Origin: Bacillus sp. SKDU12
GTDB taxonomy: Bacteria > Bacillota > Bacilli > Bacillales > Bacillaceae
Length of the DNA stretch: 64,000 nucleotides
Direction: 5' to 3'
Assembly (NCBI RefSeq): GCF_010093085.1
Contig: NZ_MSRC01000017.1
Span: forward strand, 1 to 64,000
The notes under the pieces were generated by a model that was given only the letters and a program-made list of their open reading frames with translations, did no database searches and was not told the DNA's origin. Positions 33,757 through 43,430 of this stretch are shown here, in pieces. Made by a program: the position numbers and the translations under genes. Positions within the stretch are counted from its first letter, which is position 1. Every line of letters starts with the position of its first letter.

Positions 33757-35037
33757 TTAAAACGAAATAACCCCAATCAATAGCGCCGCCATCGTCATCA
33801 CAATCGTTGTCCCCACGGCCCATTTGATGGTGAATTTTTGATGGTCGCCAAAGCTGACACCTGCCATTCCGACCAATAGATAGGTGGAAGGCACAAGCGG
33901 GCTGAGAAGATGCACCGGCTGGCCCAGCAAAGAGGCTCTTCCGATTTCAGCGGCGTCTATTCCGTAAGCGGAAGCGGCTTCTGCGATGATGGGAAGGACC
34001 CCGAAGTAAAAGGCATCATTCGACATGAAAAAGGTGAAAGGCATGCTGACAATGGCTGTGATCAGCGGCAGGTGCGGGCCCATGGCATCTGGAATGAGTG
34101 AAACGAGAGAGTGTGCCATCGCATCGACCATTTTTGTGCCGGAGAGAACGCCTGTGAAAATACCTGCCGCAAACACCATCGAAACAACGTTTAGCGCATT
34201 TCCCGCATGCGCCGAAATCCGATTCTGCTGCTCTTTGACATTTGGATAGTTGACCATCAAGGCGATGGCGAACGCGGTCATAAAAAGAACAGGGAGCGGC
34301 AGCAGGCTGGTGATTAGAGCCGCCATCAGAGCGACAGTCAGCAGCAGATTAAACCATTGGAGAGCGGGACGTTTGAGCGGCGGTGCATCTATATCAGAAG
34401 ACGGCGCGTATTCAATCGAAATGACGCCGAGCCGCTTCCGTTCTTTTGTTCCAAGAATATAAGCAACGGCGATTACCCAGAGAATGCCGGCGATCATGGC
34501 GGGAATCAGCGGCGTAAAGACCTCCGACGTATCCAATTGTAAGGAAGCCAAAACCCTCGCCGTCGGTCCGCCCCACGGAATAATATTCATAACACCCGAA
34601 CCGAGCATCGCAATTCCCGCTAACACCAAACGATTCATGCCGAGCCGTTTGTAAAGCGGCAGCATCGCTGCGATGGTAAGCATGTAGGTTGTCGTTCCAT
34701 CTCCATCCAGCGAAATGGTCATCGTTAACACCGCAGTTCCTACAGTGATTTTTAAGGGGTCTCCTTTGACAAGCGATAGGATTTTTGCAATGAGAGGATC
34801 AAACAAACCTGAGTCAATCATAATACCGAAATACAGGATGGCGAATAACAGCATGATTCCGGTAGGAGCGAGGTCTGTAACACCCTGAATCATCATCTCG
34901 CCGAGATCTTTGCCAAAGCCGCTTATCAATGCAAACACAACAGGAATAACAATCAACGCAATAAGAGCGGAAAGCCGGTTAGACATAATGAGGTACATAA
35001 AAACAATGATCATCACAAAACCAAGTACAGCAAGCAC
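33757..35037 (-). CDS. citH: citrate-metal transporter CitH, 426 aa
   Basis: CitMHS-family symporter taking up citrate complexed with Ca2+ (CitH in B. subtilis; its homologue CitM uses Mg2+). About eleven membrane helices; the conserved DGDGTTTYMLTIAAMLPLYKR loop (near 120) and NIIPWGGPTARV (near 160) are present, with a charged loop at ~205-225. GTG start at 35037, seven bases after GGGAGG, gives the 426 residues of CitH. A cre-like site lies upstream. Confidence 0.93.
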   Translation of the reverse strand: MLAVLGFVMIIVFMYLIMSNRLSALIALIVIPVVFALISGFGKDLGEMMIQGVTDLAPTGIMLLFAILYFGIMIDSGLFDPLIAKILSLVKGDPLKITVGTAVLTMTISLDGDGTTTYMLTIAAMLPLYKRLGMNRLVLAGIAMLGSGVMNIIPWGGPTARVLASLQLDTSEVFTPLIPAMIAGILWVIAVAYILGTKERKRLGVISIEYAPSSDIDAPPLKRPALQWFNLLLTVALMAALITSLLPLPVLFMTAFAIALMVNYPNVKEQQNRISAHAGNALNVVSMVFAAGIFTGVLSGTKMVDAMAHSLVSLIPDAMGPHLPLITAIVSMPFTFFMSNDAFYFGVLPIIAEAASAYGIDAAEIGRASLLGQPVHLLSPLVPSTYLLVGMAGVSFGDHQKFTIKWAVGTTIVMTMAALLIGVISF

Positions 35038-35068
35038 GATATGACCTCCCTCGTTTAACAATAAAATT

Positions 35069-35082
35069 AGTAAGCGCTTCCA
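35069..35082 (-). promoter_or_regulatory. cre-like site upstream of citH
   Basis: On the minus strand TGGAAGCGCTTACT matches TGWAANCGNTNWCA at 12 of 14 positions, 32 bases before the start codon. CcpA repression of citrate uptake is plausible. Confidence 0.55.
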
Positions 35083-35170
35083 AATGTTTTTTCTGCCAGG
35101 AAGGCTTATTTCAAATATGTATGACCCTGTATGCAGGTGTAGACCTAAAATCCTATTAAGCAGATTAGCA

Positions 35171-35196
35171 GTTTATATGAAGAATGCTGCGGGTAA
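35171..35196 (+). promoter_or_regulatory. sigma-B promoter of katE
   Basis: GTTTAT (35171-35176), 14-base spacer, GGGTAA (35191-35196), about 40 bases before the start. Very close to the sigma-B consensus; katE is a classic sigma-B gene. Confidence 0.85.
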
Positions 35197-35238
35197 ATGT
35201 GCTGTAGAATGTTTTGTTTGGAAAAAGGGGGAACTGAC

Positions 35239-37299
35239 ATGAGTGATGATCAAAACAAACGTGTAAATGAACACTCAAAGGATGAGCAGCTTGAGCAGTA
35301 CAGGAGCGATAACAGCGGGAAGAAAATGACAACAAACCAAGGTCTGCGGGTATCAGAGGATGAGCACTCGTTAAAAGCAGGGGTTCGCGGCCCGACGCTA
35401 ATGGAGGATTTTCACTTCCGGGAGAAAATGACACACTTTGACCATGAGAGAATTCCAGAGCGTGTCGTGCATGCGCGCGGATATGGCGTGCATGGCTTTT
35501 TTCAGGTTTACGAGCCGATGACAGAGTACACACGGGCCAAATTTCTTCAAGACCCTTCAGTGAAGACACCCGTATTTGTCCGGTTTTCGACGGTCGCAGG
35601 TTCTAAAGGTTCCGCCGACACAGTGCGCGATGCCCGGGGTTTTGCGACGAAATTTTATACGGAAGAAGGAAACTACGATCTAGTCGGCAATAACATCCCT
35701 GTGTTTTTCATTCAGGATGCGATCAAATTTCCGGATTTGGTTCACGCGTTTAAGCCTGAGCCTCACAATGAAATGCCTCAGGCCGCGACTGCCCATGACA
35801 CGTTTTGGGATTTTGTCGCCAACAACCCTGAGTCAGCTCATATGGTGATGTGGACGATGTCAGACCGAGGCATCCCGCGCAGCTACAGAATGATGGAAGG
35901 CTTCGGCGTTCACACGTTCCGTTTTGTCAATGAACAAGGAAAGGCGCGTTTCGTGAAATTCCACTGGAAGCCTGTTTTAGGCGTGCATTCTCTCGTATGG
36001 GATGAAGCGCAGAAAATTGCCGGGAAAGATCCGGATTTCCACCGCCGCGATCTGTGGGAAACCATTGAAAATGGCGGCACAGTTGAATATGAACTCGGTG
36101 TTCAGATGATTGATGAAGAAGATGAATTCAAATTTGATTTTGATATTCTTGATCCGACAAAACTGTGGCCGGAAGAACTTGTACCAGTAAAAATCATTGG
36201 GAAAATGACACTGAACCGCAACCAGGACAATGTATTTGCAGAAACGGAACAAGTCGCTTTCCACCCGGGAAATGTTGTGCCGGGCATTGATTTTACAAAT
36301 GATCCGTTATTGCAAGGACGACTTTTCTCATATACAGATACACAGCTGATTCGTCTCGGCGGCCCAAACTTCCATGAGCTTCCGATTAACCGTCCGGTTT
36401 GTCCGTTCCATAACAACCAATACGACGGCTATCATCGAATGACGATCAATAAGGGACCAGTCGCTTATCATAAAAACTCTCTGCAAAACAATGATCCGTC
36501 GCCTGCGACAGCAGAAGAAGGCGGCTATGTCCACTATGAGGAAAAAGTAGAAGGCAAAAAAATCCGCCAGCGGAGCGACAGCTTTAACGATTATTACTCA
36601 CAGGCGAAGCTGTTCTGGAACAGCATGTCTCCTGTCGAGAAACAGCATATCATCTCTGCTTTCTGCTTCGAGGTCGGGAAGGTTAAAAGCAAGGACGTAC
36701 AGCGGCAGGTCGTTGACGTTTTCAGCAATGTCGATGCAGACTTAGCAGAAGAAATCGCCAAAGGAGTAGGTGTGGAGCCGCCGGCAAAACAGAAAGAATC
36801 AAAAGAGATTCTGACCTCACCAGCGTTAAGCCAAGCCCGTACCGTAACAACCGCGTTGTCGAGAAAAGTTGCTGTTCTCGTCGGAAACGGATTCGATGAA
36901 AAAGAGCTTCAAACAGTGCTGGATGCCTTAAAGCAAGAAGGGATCACGGTGGATATTATCAGCCAAACGCTGGGATACATCACAAGCAGCAACGGACAGC
37001 AGCTTGAGGCCAGCGGCACGTTCCTGACGACTGATTCTGTTCTGTATGATGCTGTTTACGCCGCAGGAGGACCAGCGCTAAAAGACAACAAGCAAGCGAT
37101 GGCATTTATACAAGAAGCCTACAGCCACTATAAGGCGATCAGTGCGGCAAATGAAGGAGTTGACCTTCTTCAGGCAGCTGTCGGCACAACAGAGGGGCCG
37201 GGCGTCGTGACCGCGAAAGATGAAGCTGATTACACTGATTTCAGCAAGACGTTTATCGAGGCAGTCGCCGCCCACCGTCATTGGGATAGACGAATTTGA
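35239..37299 (+). CDS. katE: large-subunit general-stress catalase KatE, 686 aa
   Basis: Clade 2 catalase (KatE/HPII type). Distal haem residues His78 in RVVHARGYG and Asn in VGNNIPVFF; proximal Tyr365 in RLFSYTDTQ. The C-terminal flavodoxin/GATase-like domain (residues ~530-686, [20 protein letters not shown]) separates it from small catalases such as KatA. ATG at 35239 with AAGGGGG. Detoxifies H2O2 in stationary and stressed cells. Confidence 0.96.
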   Translation: MSDDQNKRVNEHSKDEQLEQYRSDNSGKKMTTNQGLRVSEDEHSLKAGVRGPTLMEDFHFREKMTHFDHERIPERVVHARGYGVHGFFQVYEPMTEYTRAKFLQDPSVKTPVFVRFSTVAGSKGSADTVRDARGFATKFYTEEGNYDLVGNNIPVFFIQDAIKFPDLVHAFKPEPHNEMPQAATAHDTFWDFVANNPESAHMVMWTMSDRGIPRSYRMMEGFGVHTFRFVNEQGKARFVKFHWKPVLGVHSLVWDEAQKIAGKDPDFHRRDLWETIENGGTVEYELGVQMIDEEDEFKFDFDILDPTKLWPEELVPVKIIGKMTLNRNQDNVFAETEQVAFHPGNVVPGIDFTNDPLLQGRLFSYTDTQLIRLGGPNFHELPINRPVCPFHNNQYDGYHRMTINKGPVAYHKNSLQNNDPSPATAEEGGYVHYEEKVEGKKIRQRSDSFNDYYSQAKLFWNSMSPVEKQHIISAFCFEVGKVKSKDVQRQVVDVFSNVDADLAEEIAKGVGVEPPAKQKESKEILTSPALSQARTVTTALSRKVAVLVGNGFDEKELQTVLDALKQEGITVDIISQTLGYITSSNGQQLEASGTFLTTDSVLYDAVYAAGGPALKDNKQAMAFIQEAYSHYKAISAANEGVDLLQAAVGTTEGPGVVTAKDEADYTDFSKTFIEAVAAHRHWDRRI

Positions 37300-37348
37300 C
37301 CTGCTCCTGTATCGTAAAGGAAGATACTTTTCATAAGGAGCATGACAA

Positions 37349-37651
37349 ATGAATGAAAAACAGCTCGCTGAAGCTTACGAACGCGATGAAAATATGATGG
37401 TTTTGGTGTTCGCCCAATGGTGTGTGAACCATGATCTTGATCCAATGGCGCTGTACACCAAAGCCTATCCGCAGCAAAAACTCAATGAAAGCTTGAAAAA
37501 AACGATGGATGAACTGGTCGTGCCGAAACACGAATCAGAACACATTCCGGACCAGACTCTCATTGCGGTGTTAGAGATGTTTGGAAATACAGATTTGGCT
37601 CAAGTGGTTCATGAAGCGATTTTTGAACGCAACCAGAAAAAGAGACATTGA
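37349..37651 (+). CDS. yxiS: uncharacterised protein YxiS, 100 aa
   Basis: Small soluble protein with many charged residues (NEKQLAEAYERDENMMVLVF; HDLDPMALYTKAYPQQKL). Helical by look; no known domain. Follows katE by 49 bases with AAGGAG, so it may be read from the katE sigma-B promoter since no terminator intervenes. A terminator overlaps its stop. Confidence 0.85.
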   Translation: MNEKQLAEAYERDENMMVLVFAQWCVNHDLDPMALYTKAYPQQKLNESLKKTMDELVVPKHESEHIPDQTLIAVLEMFGNTDLAQVVHEAIFERNQKKRH

Positions 37652-37671
37652 ATTGTCTCTTTTTTTATTTG
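37642..37671 (+). terminator. terminator of katE-yxiS
   Basis: AAAAAGAGACA and TGTCTCTTTTT stem and T-run, overlapping the yxiS stop. Confidence 0.85.
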
Positions 37672-37776
37672 GAAGAATCGAACTGTTAGATCTAGAAACT
37701 GATTTGGTCAGTCTATTAAGGTGTACCTTGCTTAAAAAAGGGAATGATAAACAACGACATCAAAGGAGGAGATCGT

Positions 37777-38448
37777 ATGAAATGGCATCACATGCCAAAA
37801 GCCGCGGGGATTGCGGTTTTGCTTTTTTCTGTATTCGTATATGCGGCCCCATCTTTAAAAGCAGTTCAAGCGAAAACGCCGATTGTCAGCAGCCATACGT
37901 ACAAAAACATCAAGGAATTAAAGTATCCACAAGTGCATCACCTCGGGAATGCCGCGTTTGAAAAGAAAATCAATCAAGAGCTGAAAACCTACATTGAACA
38001 ATCGTATCAGGAATATCTAAAAAACAAAAAAGCAGGCGAACAGCAGGGCTTCAAAACGGAATATCAAACAACCTTCAGCGTCAAATTCAATGCGGCAGAC
38101 AAACTCAGTATTCAAACGCTCAATTATATTTATTCAGGCGGCGCCCACGGTTTGACGTCTGTCCAGTCCTTCAACTATGACTTGAAAACACAAAAGCGGG
38201 TGACGCTGAATCAGATTCTGAACACCAAAACAAAAGTCAGCAAAACGAGAGATTATCTGTACCGCTATATTAAAAAACACGATGAACTGTTTTTCCCTGA
38301 TGTAAAGAAAGAGGATATAGCCCTTAACAAAGACACAATGTTTTATTTTACAAATAACGGGATCGCCATTGTTTTCGGCCAGTATGACTTGGGACCTTAT
38401 GTAGCCGGAATTCGGGATGTGCAGGTGCCAGCCACTATTTATCAATAA
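37777..38448 (+). CDS. exported DUF4163/DUF3298 protein, 223 aa
   Basis: Signal peptide-like MKWHHMPKAAGIAVLLFSVFVYAAPSL..VQA. Residues ~35-115 look like DUF4163 (YPQVHHLGNAAFEKKINQEL), and SGGAHGLTSVQSFNYDL followed by the DLKTQKRVTLNQIL segment is typical of DUF3298, as in RsiV and the accessory part of deacetylase PdaC. The ATG at 37777 is preceded by AAGGAGGAG. Stand-alone exported protein, function unknown; lysozyme or wall binding is a family-level guess. Confidence 0.8.
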   Translation: MKWHHMPKAAGIAVLLFSVFVYAAPSLKAVQAKTPIVSSHTYKNIKELKYPQVHHLGNAAFEKKINQELKTYIEQSYQEYLKNKKAGEQQGFKTEYQTTFSVKFNAADKLSIQTLNYIYSGGAHGLTSVQSFNYDLKTQKRVTLNQILNTKTKVSKTRDYLYRYIKKHDELFFPDVKKEDIALNKDTMFYFTNNGIAIVFGQYDLGPYVAGIRDVQVPATIYQ

Positions 38449-38451
38449 AAA

Positions 38452-38484
38452 GAGCCATATCCTTTAAAGGGATATGGCTCAATG
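38452..38484 (-). terminator. terminator of nupG
   Basis: GAGCCATATCCC and GGATATGGCTC stem with T-run on the minus strand. Confidence 0.85.
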
Positions 38485-38487
38485 TTG

Positions 38488-39681
38488 TTACCACACAAAC
38501 AGGCCGACAATCGCAGCGCTGAGTAAAGATACCGCAATTCCGCTGACGAGCAGCTTCCATACGTTTTTCCCGATCACCGTTGACTTTTCACCGTCAAGGA
38601 TCGAGTTGTACGTTCCGTAAATCATGCCGACCGTACTGAAGTTGGCAAATGACGTCAGGAATGTCGTCGCCACCGCAACTGTGTGAGGGCGGAGTGATGT
38701 AAGATTGTTTTTCAAGTCAAGCATTGCAACAAATTCGTTTGTCGCCAATTTCATTCCCATCAGCTGAGCGACATACATCGCATCGTGTACCGACAGTCCA
38801 AGCAGGAATGCGAACGGACTGAAGAGATAAGCGAAAATCGTCTGGATGGTCAGGCCCTGCATGAAAATGCCGAGAATGCCGTTGACTGCTGACGTTAGCG
38901 CGACATATCCGATCACCATTGCCAAAATGACGATAACCATATTCATGCCGACAAGCATACTGTTAGAAATTGTAGAGAAAAAGTCTTTCTTCTCTTCTTT
39001 AGGCGGCGTATAGATGATATCTTCTTCCTCAGGCACATGAACGGGGTTCAACAGGTTTGCGATAATCAGCGCGTTTAAGCAGTTCAAAGGAATCGCTGTA
39101 AACACATATGTCGCAGGCACCATTGACAGGTAAGATCCAATAATAGAGCCGCTGATGCTGCTCATGCTCATTAAGCCGAAAGTAAGCAGACGGTTGTTAT
39201 TTAATACCGTAAGCTGCTGGCGGATGACCGCAAGAGCCTCGGTATTTCCCAGGAACATCATTTGAATAGAGAAGAAGCTTTCTAATTTCGGCAGACGGGA
39301 AGCCTTTGAAATCACCCATCCGATTTTATCAATCAGCCAAGGCAAAATGCCGAAATAGGTTAAAATATCAAAGAATGTGACGATAAAGATAATTGGAAGA
39401 AGTGCACTGAAGAAAAAGTCCACTGTTTCATTCGCCATGACAGACGGGAAGACAAACGCGATACCGTCACTGGCGCAAGCAATCAGCCAAGTGAAGAATT
39501 CACCAATTTTTCCGATGACCCAGCTTCCGATTTTTGTTCCCAGCATAAACCAAGTAATCAGCAATTCCAGCACAATTAACGTAATGATCGGACGCCACTT
39601 GATTTTCTTTTTCTGCGGAGAACATAGGAATACAACTGCCATAATCACAATGAGACCGATAAGGTTTAATAAAAAATACAT
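38488..39681 (-). CDS. nupG: purine nucleoside transporter NupG (YxjA), 397 aa
   Basis: Concentrative nucleoside transporter, homologous to NupC in this window: LPKLESFFSIQMMFLGNTEALAVI is the substrate region, LSVHDAMYVAQLMGMKLATNEFVAM the gate, and TSFANFSTVGMIYGTYNSIL the late motif. B. subtilis NupG imports guanosine and inosine. The leader carries a guanine riboswitch and terminator, so it is shut off when guanine is plentiful. PurR control is also reported in 168. Confidence 0.95.
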   Translation of the reverse strand: MYFLLNLIGLIVIMAVVFLCSPQKKKIKWRPIITLIVLELLITWFMLGTKIGSWVIGKIGEFFTWLIACASDGIAFVFPSVMANETVDFFFSALLPIIFIVTFFDILTYFGILPWLIDKIGWVISKASRLPKLESFFSIQMMFLGNTEALAVIRQQLTVLNNNRLLTFGLMSMSSISGSIIGSYLSMVPATYVFTAIPLNCLNALIIANLLNPVHVPEEEDIIYTPPKEEKKDFFSTISNSMLVGMNMVIVILAMVIGYVALTSAVNGILGIFMQGLTIQTIFAYLFSPFAFLLGLSVHDAMYVAQLMGMKLATNEFVAMLDLKNNLTSLRPHTVAVATTFLTSFANFSTVGMIYGTYNSILDGEKSTVIGKNVWKLLVSGIAVSLLSAAIVGLFVW

Positions 39682-39717
39682 GATAGCAACTCCTATGTGG
39701 TTTATTATGGAAACGAA

Positions 39718-39774
39718 AAAAGCCCTTATCCTTCACAAATTCTGGAAATACAGAAAGTGTGAAAAATAAGAGCA
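39718..39774 (-). terminator. riboswitch-controlled terminator of nupG
   Basis: On the minus strand GCTCTTATTTTTCACA pairs with TGTGAAGGATAAGGGC, followed by six T. It forms the expression platform of the purine aptamer. Confidence 0.85.
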
Positions 39775-39824
39775 AACAGAAAAGAACTTGTCCTTTTCAA
39801 CTCGTTCAAATTTAATCAAACTTT

Positions 39825-39891
39825 CTTGTAGTCTAGTTTTTTACGGTTACTAGGTAGAAACAATCAGACCATATTACTGATTATATACAAG
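39825..39891 (-). promoter_or_regulatory. guanine riboswitch aptamer of nupG
   Basis: P1 pairs CTTGTA (minus-strand 5' end, 39886-39891) with TACAAG (39825-39830). The core keeps TATAATCAGTAATATGGTCT and GTTTCTACCTAGTAACCG, diagnostic of the purine riboswitch. The 3' joining segment is GACTAC; a C at the specificity position predicts guanine/hypoxanthine, not adenine. Confidence 0.93.
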
Positions 39892-39899
39892 AATGTCTT

Positions 39900-40118
39900 T
39901 TTCTAAGATGATAGCAGTATTTTATCCTTTCATTTTTTGAAAATCAACCTTTTTAACTTTTTTCACAATAATAAAATTAATATTGCGGCATGAGAAAATA
40001 AAGGAATAACACGTTCGTGTGCCCTCCATTTCATGCAGTCAATTTGTTTGCAGATATTTGCTCTGTCTGATTTTGATAAGAGCCGTGTGGCACTCAGGAT
40101 GGTGCAACAGCTGAAAAA
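39900..40118. other. spacer between nupG leader and yxjG
   Basis: In 168 several genes (yxjB, yxjC, scoA, scoB, yxjF) lie here. This window has only ~200 bases, with an open fragment LQIFALSDFDKSRVALRMVQ at about 40050-40112 that looks like the tail of a lost gene. Confidence 0.4.
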
Positions 40119-40158
40119 AAACACACTTGCTCCGCAATGGAATCAAGTGTGTTTTTTC
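40119..40158 (-). terminator. terminator of yxjG
   Basis: AACACACTTG and CAAGTGTGTT stem with A/T flanks, just after yxjG. Confidence 0.85.
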
Positions 40159-40163
40159 TTTGC

Positions 40164-41300
40164 TTATTTCCAAACATCGTTAGCGATTTCAACCACATGG
40201 CGGAGCTTCGCCCACTGCTGTTCTTCAGTCAGCTTGTTGCCTTCTTCAGTTGAAGCGAATCCGCATTGCGGGCTGAGGCAAAGCTGGTCTAAGCCTACAT
40301 AACGAGACGCTTCTTCGATCCGGCGTTTCACATCATCCGGGTGTTCAAGTTCACCGAATTTAGATGTCACTAAGCCAAGGACTAGTTGAAGGTCAGGCCG
40401 TTTTACGTAACGGAGCGGCTCAAATCCGCCGGAGCGTGAATCATCATACTCTAAGAAAAGCCCGTCAAGATTCAAGCCGTCAAAAATGGTTTCAGCAGCT
40501 GCGTCATAGCCGCCTTCCGCTGTCCAAGTGGACTGGAAGTTGCCGCGGCAAATATGCATGGTGACAGTCAGGTCATCCGGACGGTCTGCAATCGCGTCAT
40601 TAATTGATTTCGCAAACAGCTGGCGAAGCTCATCAGGTGTTGTTCCGAACGCTTCGATTTGTTTTAAGCCTTTTTCTGATAAGAAAACAGCCCATGCTGT
40701 ATCATCAAGCTGGAGGTAACGGCAGCCTCTGTCATAAAACGCTTGAATCGCTTTTTTATATGCTTGGGACACATCGTGCTGGAAAAGGTGATAGTCGTTT
40801 TTGTATGCACCCTTTTCCAGTTTTCCGCGGAAAAACAGCATATTCGGGCTTGGGATTGTCATCTTAGGCGTCGCATCACCGGCAATGCTATGGAGAAATG
40901 AGTAATCTTCGAGCATTGGGTGAGTTGAAAAGTCGATATCATCTGTGACTTTAATGCCGCGTGCTTTTGTTTGTACGTTATGGAATTGAATCCCTTGCTC
41001 AGGAGTAAACGGCTCAACGCCATCCAAATTTTCCAGAAAATCAAAGTGCCACCATGCTCTGCGGAATTCACCGTCTGTCACGACGTTCAGGCCGGTTTCC
41101 TTCTGTTTTTCCACGATGCGGATGATTTCATCGTTTTCGATTTGGCGAAGCTGCTCAGCCGTTATATCGCCGGCCGCTTTTTGCAGCCGCGCTTTTTTAA
41201 CGGGCTCTGATCTCAGCAAGCTTCCGACTTGATCCGCGCGAAACGGCGGTTTTTTTCTTTGAAGTGATTTTTGTTCTGCGGGTGTTTTTTGTTGTGGCAT
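40164..41300 (-). CDS. yxjG: MetE C-terminal-like protein YxjG, 378 aa
   Basis: Homologue of the catalytic C-terminal half of cobalamin-independent methionine synthase: FRADQVGSLLRSEPVKKAR, TDGEFRRAWWHFDFL, YLQLDDTAWA, MHICRGNFQSTW and the zinc-type end LCLSPQCGFASTEEGN (Cys, His and Glu ligand positions visible). The N-terminal MetE half is missing, as in YxjG/YxjH/MtsA-like enzymes that methylate homocysteine with other donors. ATG at 41300, nine bases from GAAGGA. Controlled by a SAM riboswitch; about 70% identical by eye to YxjH next door. Confidence 0.93.
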   Translation of the reverse strand: MPQQKTPAEQKSLQRKKPPFRADQVGSLLRSEPVKKARLQKAAGDITAEQLRQIENDEIIRIVEKQKETGLNVVTDGEFRRAWWHFDFLENLDGVEPFTPEQGIQFHNVQTKARGIKVTDDIDFSTHPMLEDYSFLHSIAGDATPKMTIPSPNMLFFRGKLEKGAYKNDYHLFQHDVSQAYKKAIQAFYDRGCRYLQLDDTAWAVFLSEKGLKQIEAFGTTPDELRQLFAKSINDAIADRPDDLTVTMHICRGNFQSTWTAEGGYDAAAETIFDGLNLDGLFLEYDDSRSGGFEPLRYVKRPDLQLVLGLVTSKFGELEHPDDVKRRIEEASRYVGLDQLCLSPQCGFASTEEGNKLTEEQQWAKLRHVVEIANDVWK

Positions 41301-41334
41301 GTTGTCCATTCCTTCTTTCCATTCAAATATAAAA

Positions 41335-41482
41335 AGCTCTTCCTTGGGATAAGGAAGAGCTTGTCTGACAATCTCAACCTTATCTTCAAGAACAATCATT
41401 GTTCTAAAGGATTTAGCACCATTCTGTTAAACAGCGGTTGCCGGGTATCGCAGGGCCAGTCCCTCCACCTCTCTTGATAAGG
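41335..41482 (-). promoter_or_regulatory. SAM-I (S-box) riboswitch of yxjG
   Basis: Reading the minus strand: CTTATCAAGAGAGGTGGAGG, GACTGGCCC, GATACCCGGCAACCGC, then GAATGGTGCTAAATCC are the S-box blocks in order (41395-41482). A terminator follows: GCTCTTCCTTATCCCAAGGAAGAGC with T-run at 41331-41361. Low SAM should permit read-through. Confidence 0.95.
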
Positions 41483-41550
41483 AAAACCTTTTATGAAATT
41501 TTCTGATATTATCTATTATTCACACATTTTCTGATTCTGTCAATGATAGA

Positions 41551-42684
41551 TTATCTCCACACATCATTTGCGATGTTGATGACATGACGCAGCTTCGCCC
41601 ATTGCTGCTCCTCTGTCAAAAGATTGCCTTCTTCTGTAGAGGCGAAACCGCATTGCGGGCTGAGGCACAGCTGATCCAGGCTGACAAAGCGCGCGGCTTC
41701 ATGAATTCGGCGTTTCACATCTTCAGGATTTTCAAGCTCGCCGTATTTCGATGTAATCAAACCGAGCACAATGTGCAGATCCTTGCGCTTCACAAAACGG
41801 AGAGGATCAAAGTTTCCAGAGCGGTCATCATCGTATTCCAAGAACAGTCCATCCAAGTGTAAGCCGTCCAAAATCGTTTCTGCAACAGCATCATAGCCTC
41901 CTGATGCCGCCCAAGTTGAACGGAAGTTGCCCCGGCAAATGTGCATCGTGATTGTTAAATCATCAGGCCGGTCTGCCACTGCCTCGTTAATCGTTTTGGC
42001 GAACAAGGCAGGCAATGTTTCTGGATCGCCGCCGAGTGCCCGGACAACTTCTCTGCCTTTTTCCTCAAAGAAGAGGGACCATGACGTATCATCAAGCTGA
42101 AGGTAACGGCATCCGGCATCATAAAAGGCTTTGATTGCTTTTTTGTACGCTTGGGCCAGATCATGAAAGTATTCCTCTTGGTCGTCATAAACTTTTTTAT
42201 CCGCCTTTTCACCAAAAAACAGCATATTCGGGCTCGGAATCGTCAGTTTTGGTGTCGCATCTCCAGCAATTTCTTGTAAAAATCGATAATCAGCAAGCGC
42301 TGGGTGATCCGTAAAATCGAGTTTTCCCGTCACTTTGATGCTGCGTGCTTTTGTTTTTGCATTGTGGAACTGAATTCCTTCCGCCGGAATAAACGGTTCC
42401 ACTCCGTCAAGCCCCTCCAGGAAATCATAATGCCACCAAGAACGGCGGAATTCCCCATCAGTTACCACTTCAAGGCCAATTTCTTTTTGCTTGTCTACAA
42501 TCCGGATGATTTCTTGATTTTCGATTTCACGAAGCTGTTCTGCTGTGACCTTGCCGGCCGCTTTCTTCTGCCGTGCTTCTTTCACCGGAACAGATCGCAG
42601 TAAACTGCCAACATGATCGGCACGGAAGGGAGCGCTGTGTTGTTTTGCTGGTTTTTGTCCCGCACCATTTGTTTGTTGAGCCAT
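41551..42684 (-). CDS. yxjH: MetE C-terminal-like protein YxjH, 377 aa
   Basis: Paralogue of YxjG with the same motifs (FRADHVGSLLRSVPVKEAR, TDGEFRRSWWHYDFL, YLQLDDTSW, MHICRGNFRSTW, LCLSPQCGFASTEEGN). Predicted cytoplasmic methyltransferase in methionine synthesis. The ATG at 42684 gives the 377 residues of B. subtilis YxjH; the start is preceded by AGAAAAGAGGCG. It has its own S-box leader, so the two are independent transcription units of one sulfur regulon. Confidence 0.93.
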   Translation of the reverse strand: MAQQTNGAGQKPAKQHSAPFRADHVGSLLRSVPVKEARQKKAAGKVTAEQLREIENQEIIRIVDKQKEIGLEVVTDGEFRRSWWHYDFLEGLDGVEPFIPAEGIQFHNAKTKARSIKVTGKLDFTDHPALADYRFLQEIAGDATPKLTIPSPNMLFFGEKADKKVYDDQEEYFHDLAQAYKKAIKAFYDAGCRYLQLDDTSWSLFFEEKGREVVRALGGDPETLPALFAKTINEAVADRPDDLTITMHICRGNFRSTWAASGGYDAVAETILDGLHLDGLFLEYDDDRSGNFDPLRFVKRKDLHIVLGLITSKYGELENPEDVKRRIHEAARFVSLDQLCLSPQCGFASTEEGNLLTEEQQWAKLRHVINIANDVWR

Positions 42685-42721
42685 GTCATTCGCCTCTTTT
42701 CTGAAATGTGTTGAACATAAA

Positions 42722-42873
42722 AAAGCTCTTCCTTCGAGTAAGGAAGAGCTTGAATGATCAAATCTCCGCCTCATCTGCAAGAACGCAATGTTCTAAAGGA
42801 TTTAGCACCATTCTGTTGTGAAACAGCGGTTGCCGGGTATCATAGGGCCAGTCCCTCCACCTCTCTTGATAAG
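42722..42873 (-). promoter_or_regulatory. SAM-I (S-box) riboswitch of yxjH
   Basis: Same blocks as for yxjG: CTTATCAAGAGAGGTGGAGG (to 42872), GACTGGCCC, GATACCCGGCAACCGC, GAATGGTGCTAAATCC. Terminator AAGCTCTTCCTTACTCGAAGGAAGAGCTT type at 42722-42751. Confidence 0.95.
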
Positions 42874-42941
42874 GTACATCTGCATATTCAAATTTCAATT
42901 ATCTTAATATTATTACTTTTAGATCAATTGTCAATGATATT

Positions 42942-43430
42942 TTAGAAAATATGGTCATCTTTATCTTCATATAACACCATATCAAGCACGATAGCGATAG
43001 CCGTGCAGATCAGCACATCTTCTTCGTTTGCAATCTGCAAATGATAGGAATCACCCCAGCTGAGCCACTTCTTGCTGACTGACATTCGGACATTCTCTCC
43101 ATCTGTTATCTGGAATTCATTTTTCCACAAGTCACCGTCGATTTCCCAGCTGAGCTTGGAAATTTCAAATTTCGGTTTGAAAAATGTTACTTTTTTCGTC
43201 ACCTCACAAACCAATTCATCCCCAATTGAAATCTCATATCTCGGCAAAAAAGACATTACTTTTTGTTCGATAGAAACGAGCGATTTTCCAGATGAATCTG
43301 TCATTTGCAGCGAGTCGCCTAACGAAAAAAACCGGCCCTCTACCTTGAATTTCTCCTGTTCATCCCGGTTATAAATGTGGAATGCATCTTTAAACGAGAA
43401 CATTTTTTGTTTCATAAATAAATCGATCAT
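42942..43430 (-). CDS. yxjI: LURP-one-related protein YxjI, 162 aa
   Basis: Tubby-like beta-barrel fold of the LOR family: MKQKMFSFKDAFHIYNRD opening, then repeated strands (FKVEGRFFSLGDSLQMTDSS, LVSIEQKVMSFLPRYEISIG, CEVTKKVTFFKPKFEIS) and a C-terminal hydrophobic helix (DVLICTAIAIVLDMVLY). ATG at 43430 gives the 162 residues of YxjI. Function unknown; phospholipid-scramblase-like relatives exist. Confidence 0.9.
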   Translation of the reverse strand: MIDLFMKQKMFSFKDAFHIYNRDEQEKFKVEGRFFSLGDSLQMTDSSGKSLVSIEQKVMSFLPRYEISIGDELVCEVTKKVTFFKPKFEISKLSWEIDGDLWKNEFQITDGENVRMSVSKKWLSWGDSYHLQIANEEDVLICTAIAIVLDMVLYEDKDDHIF

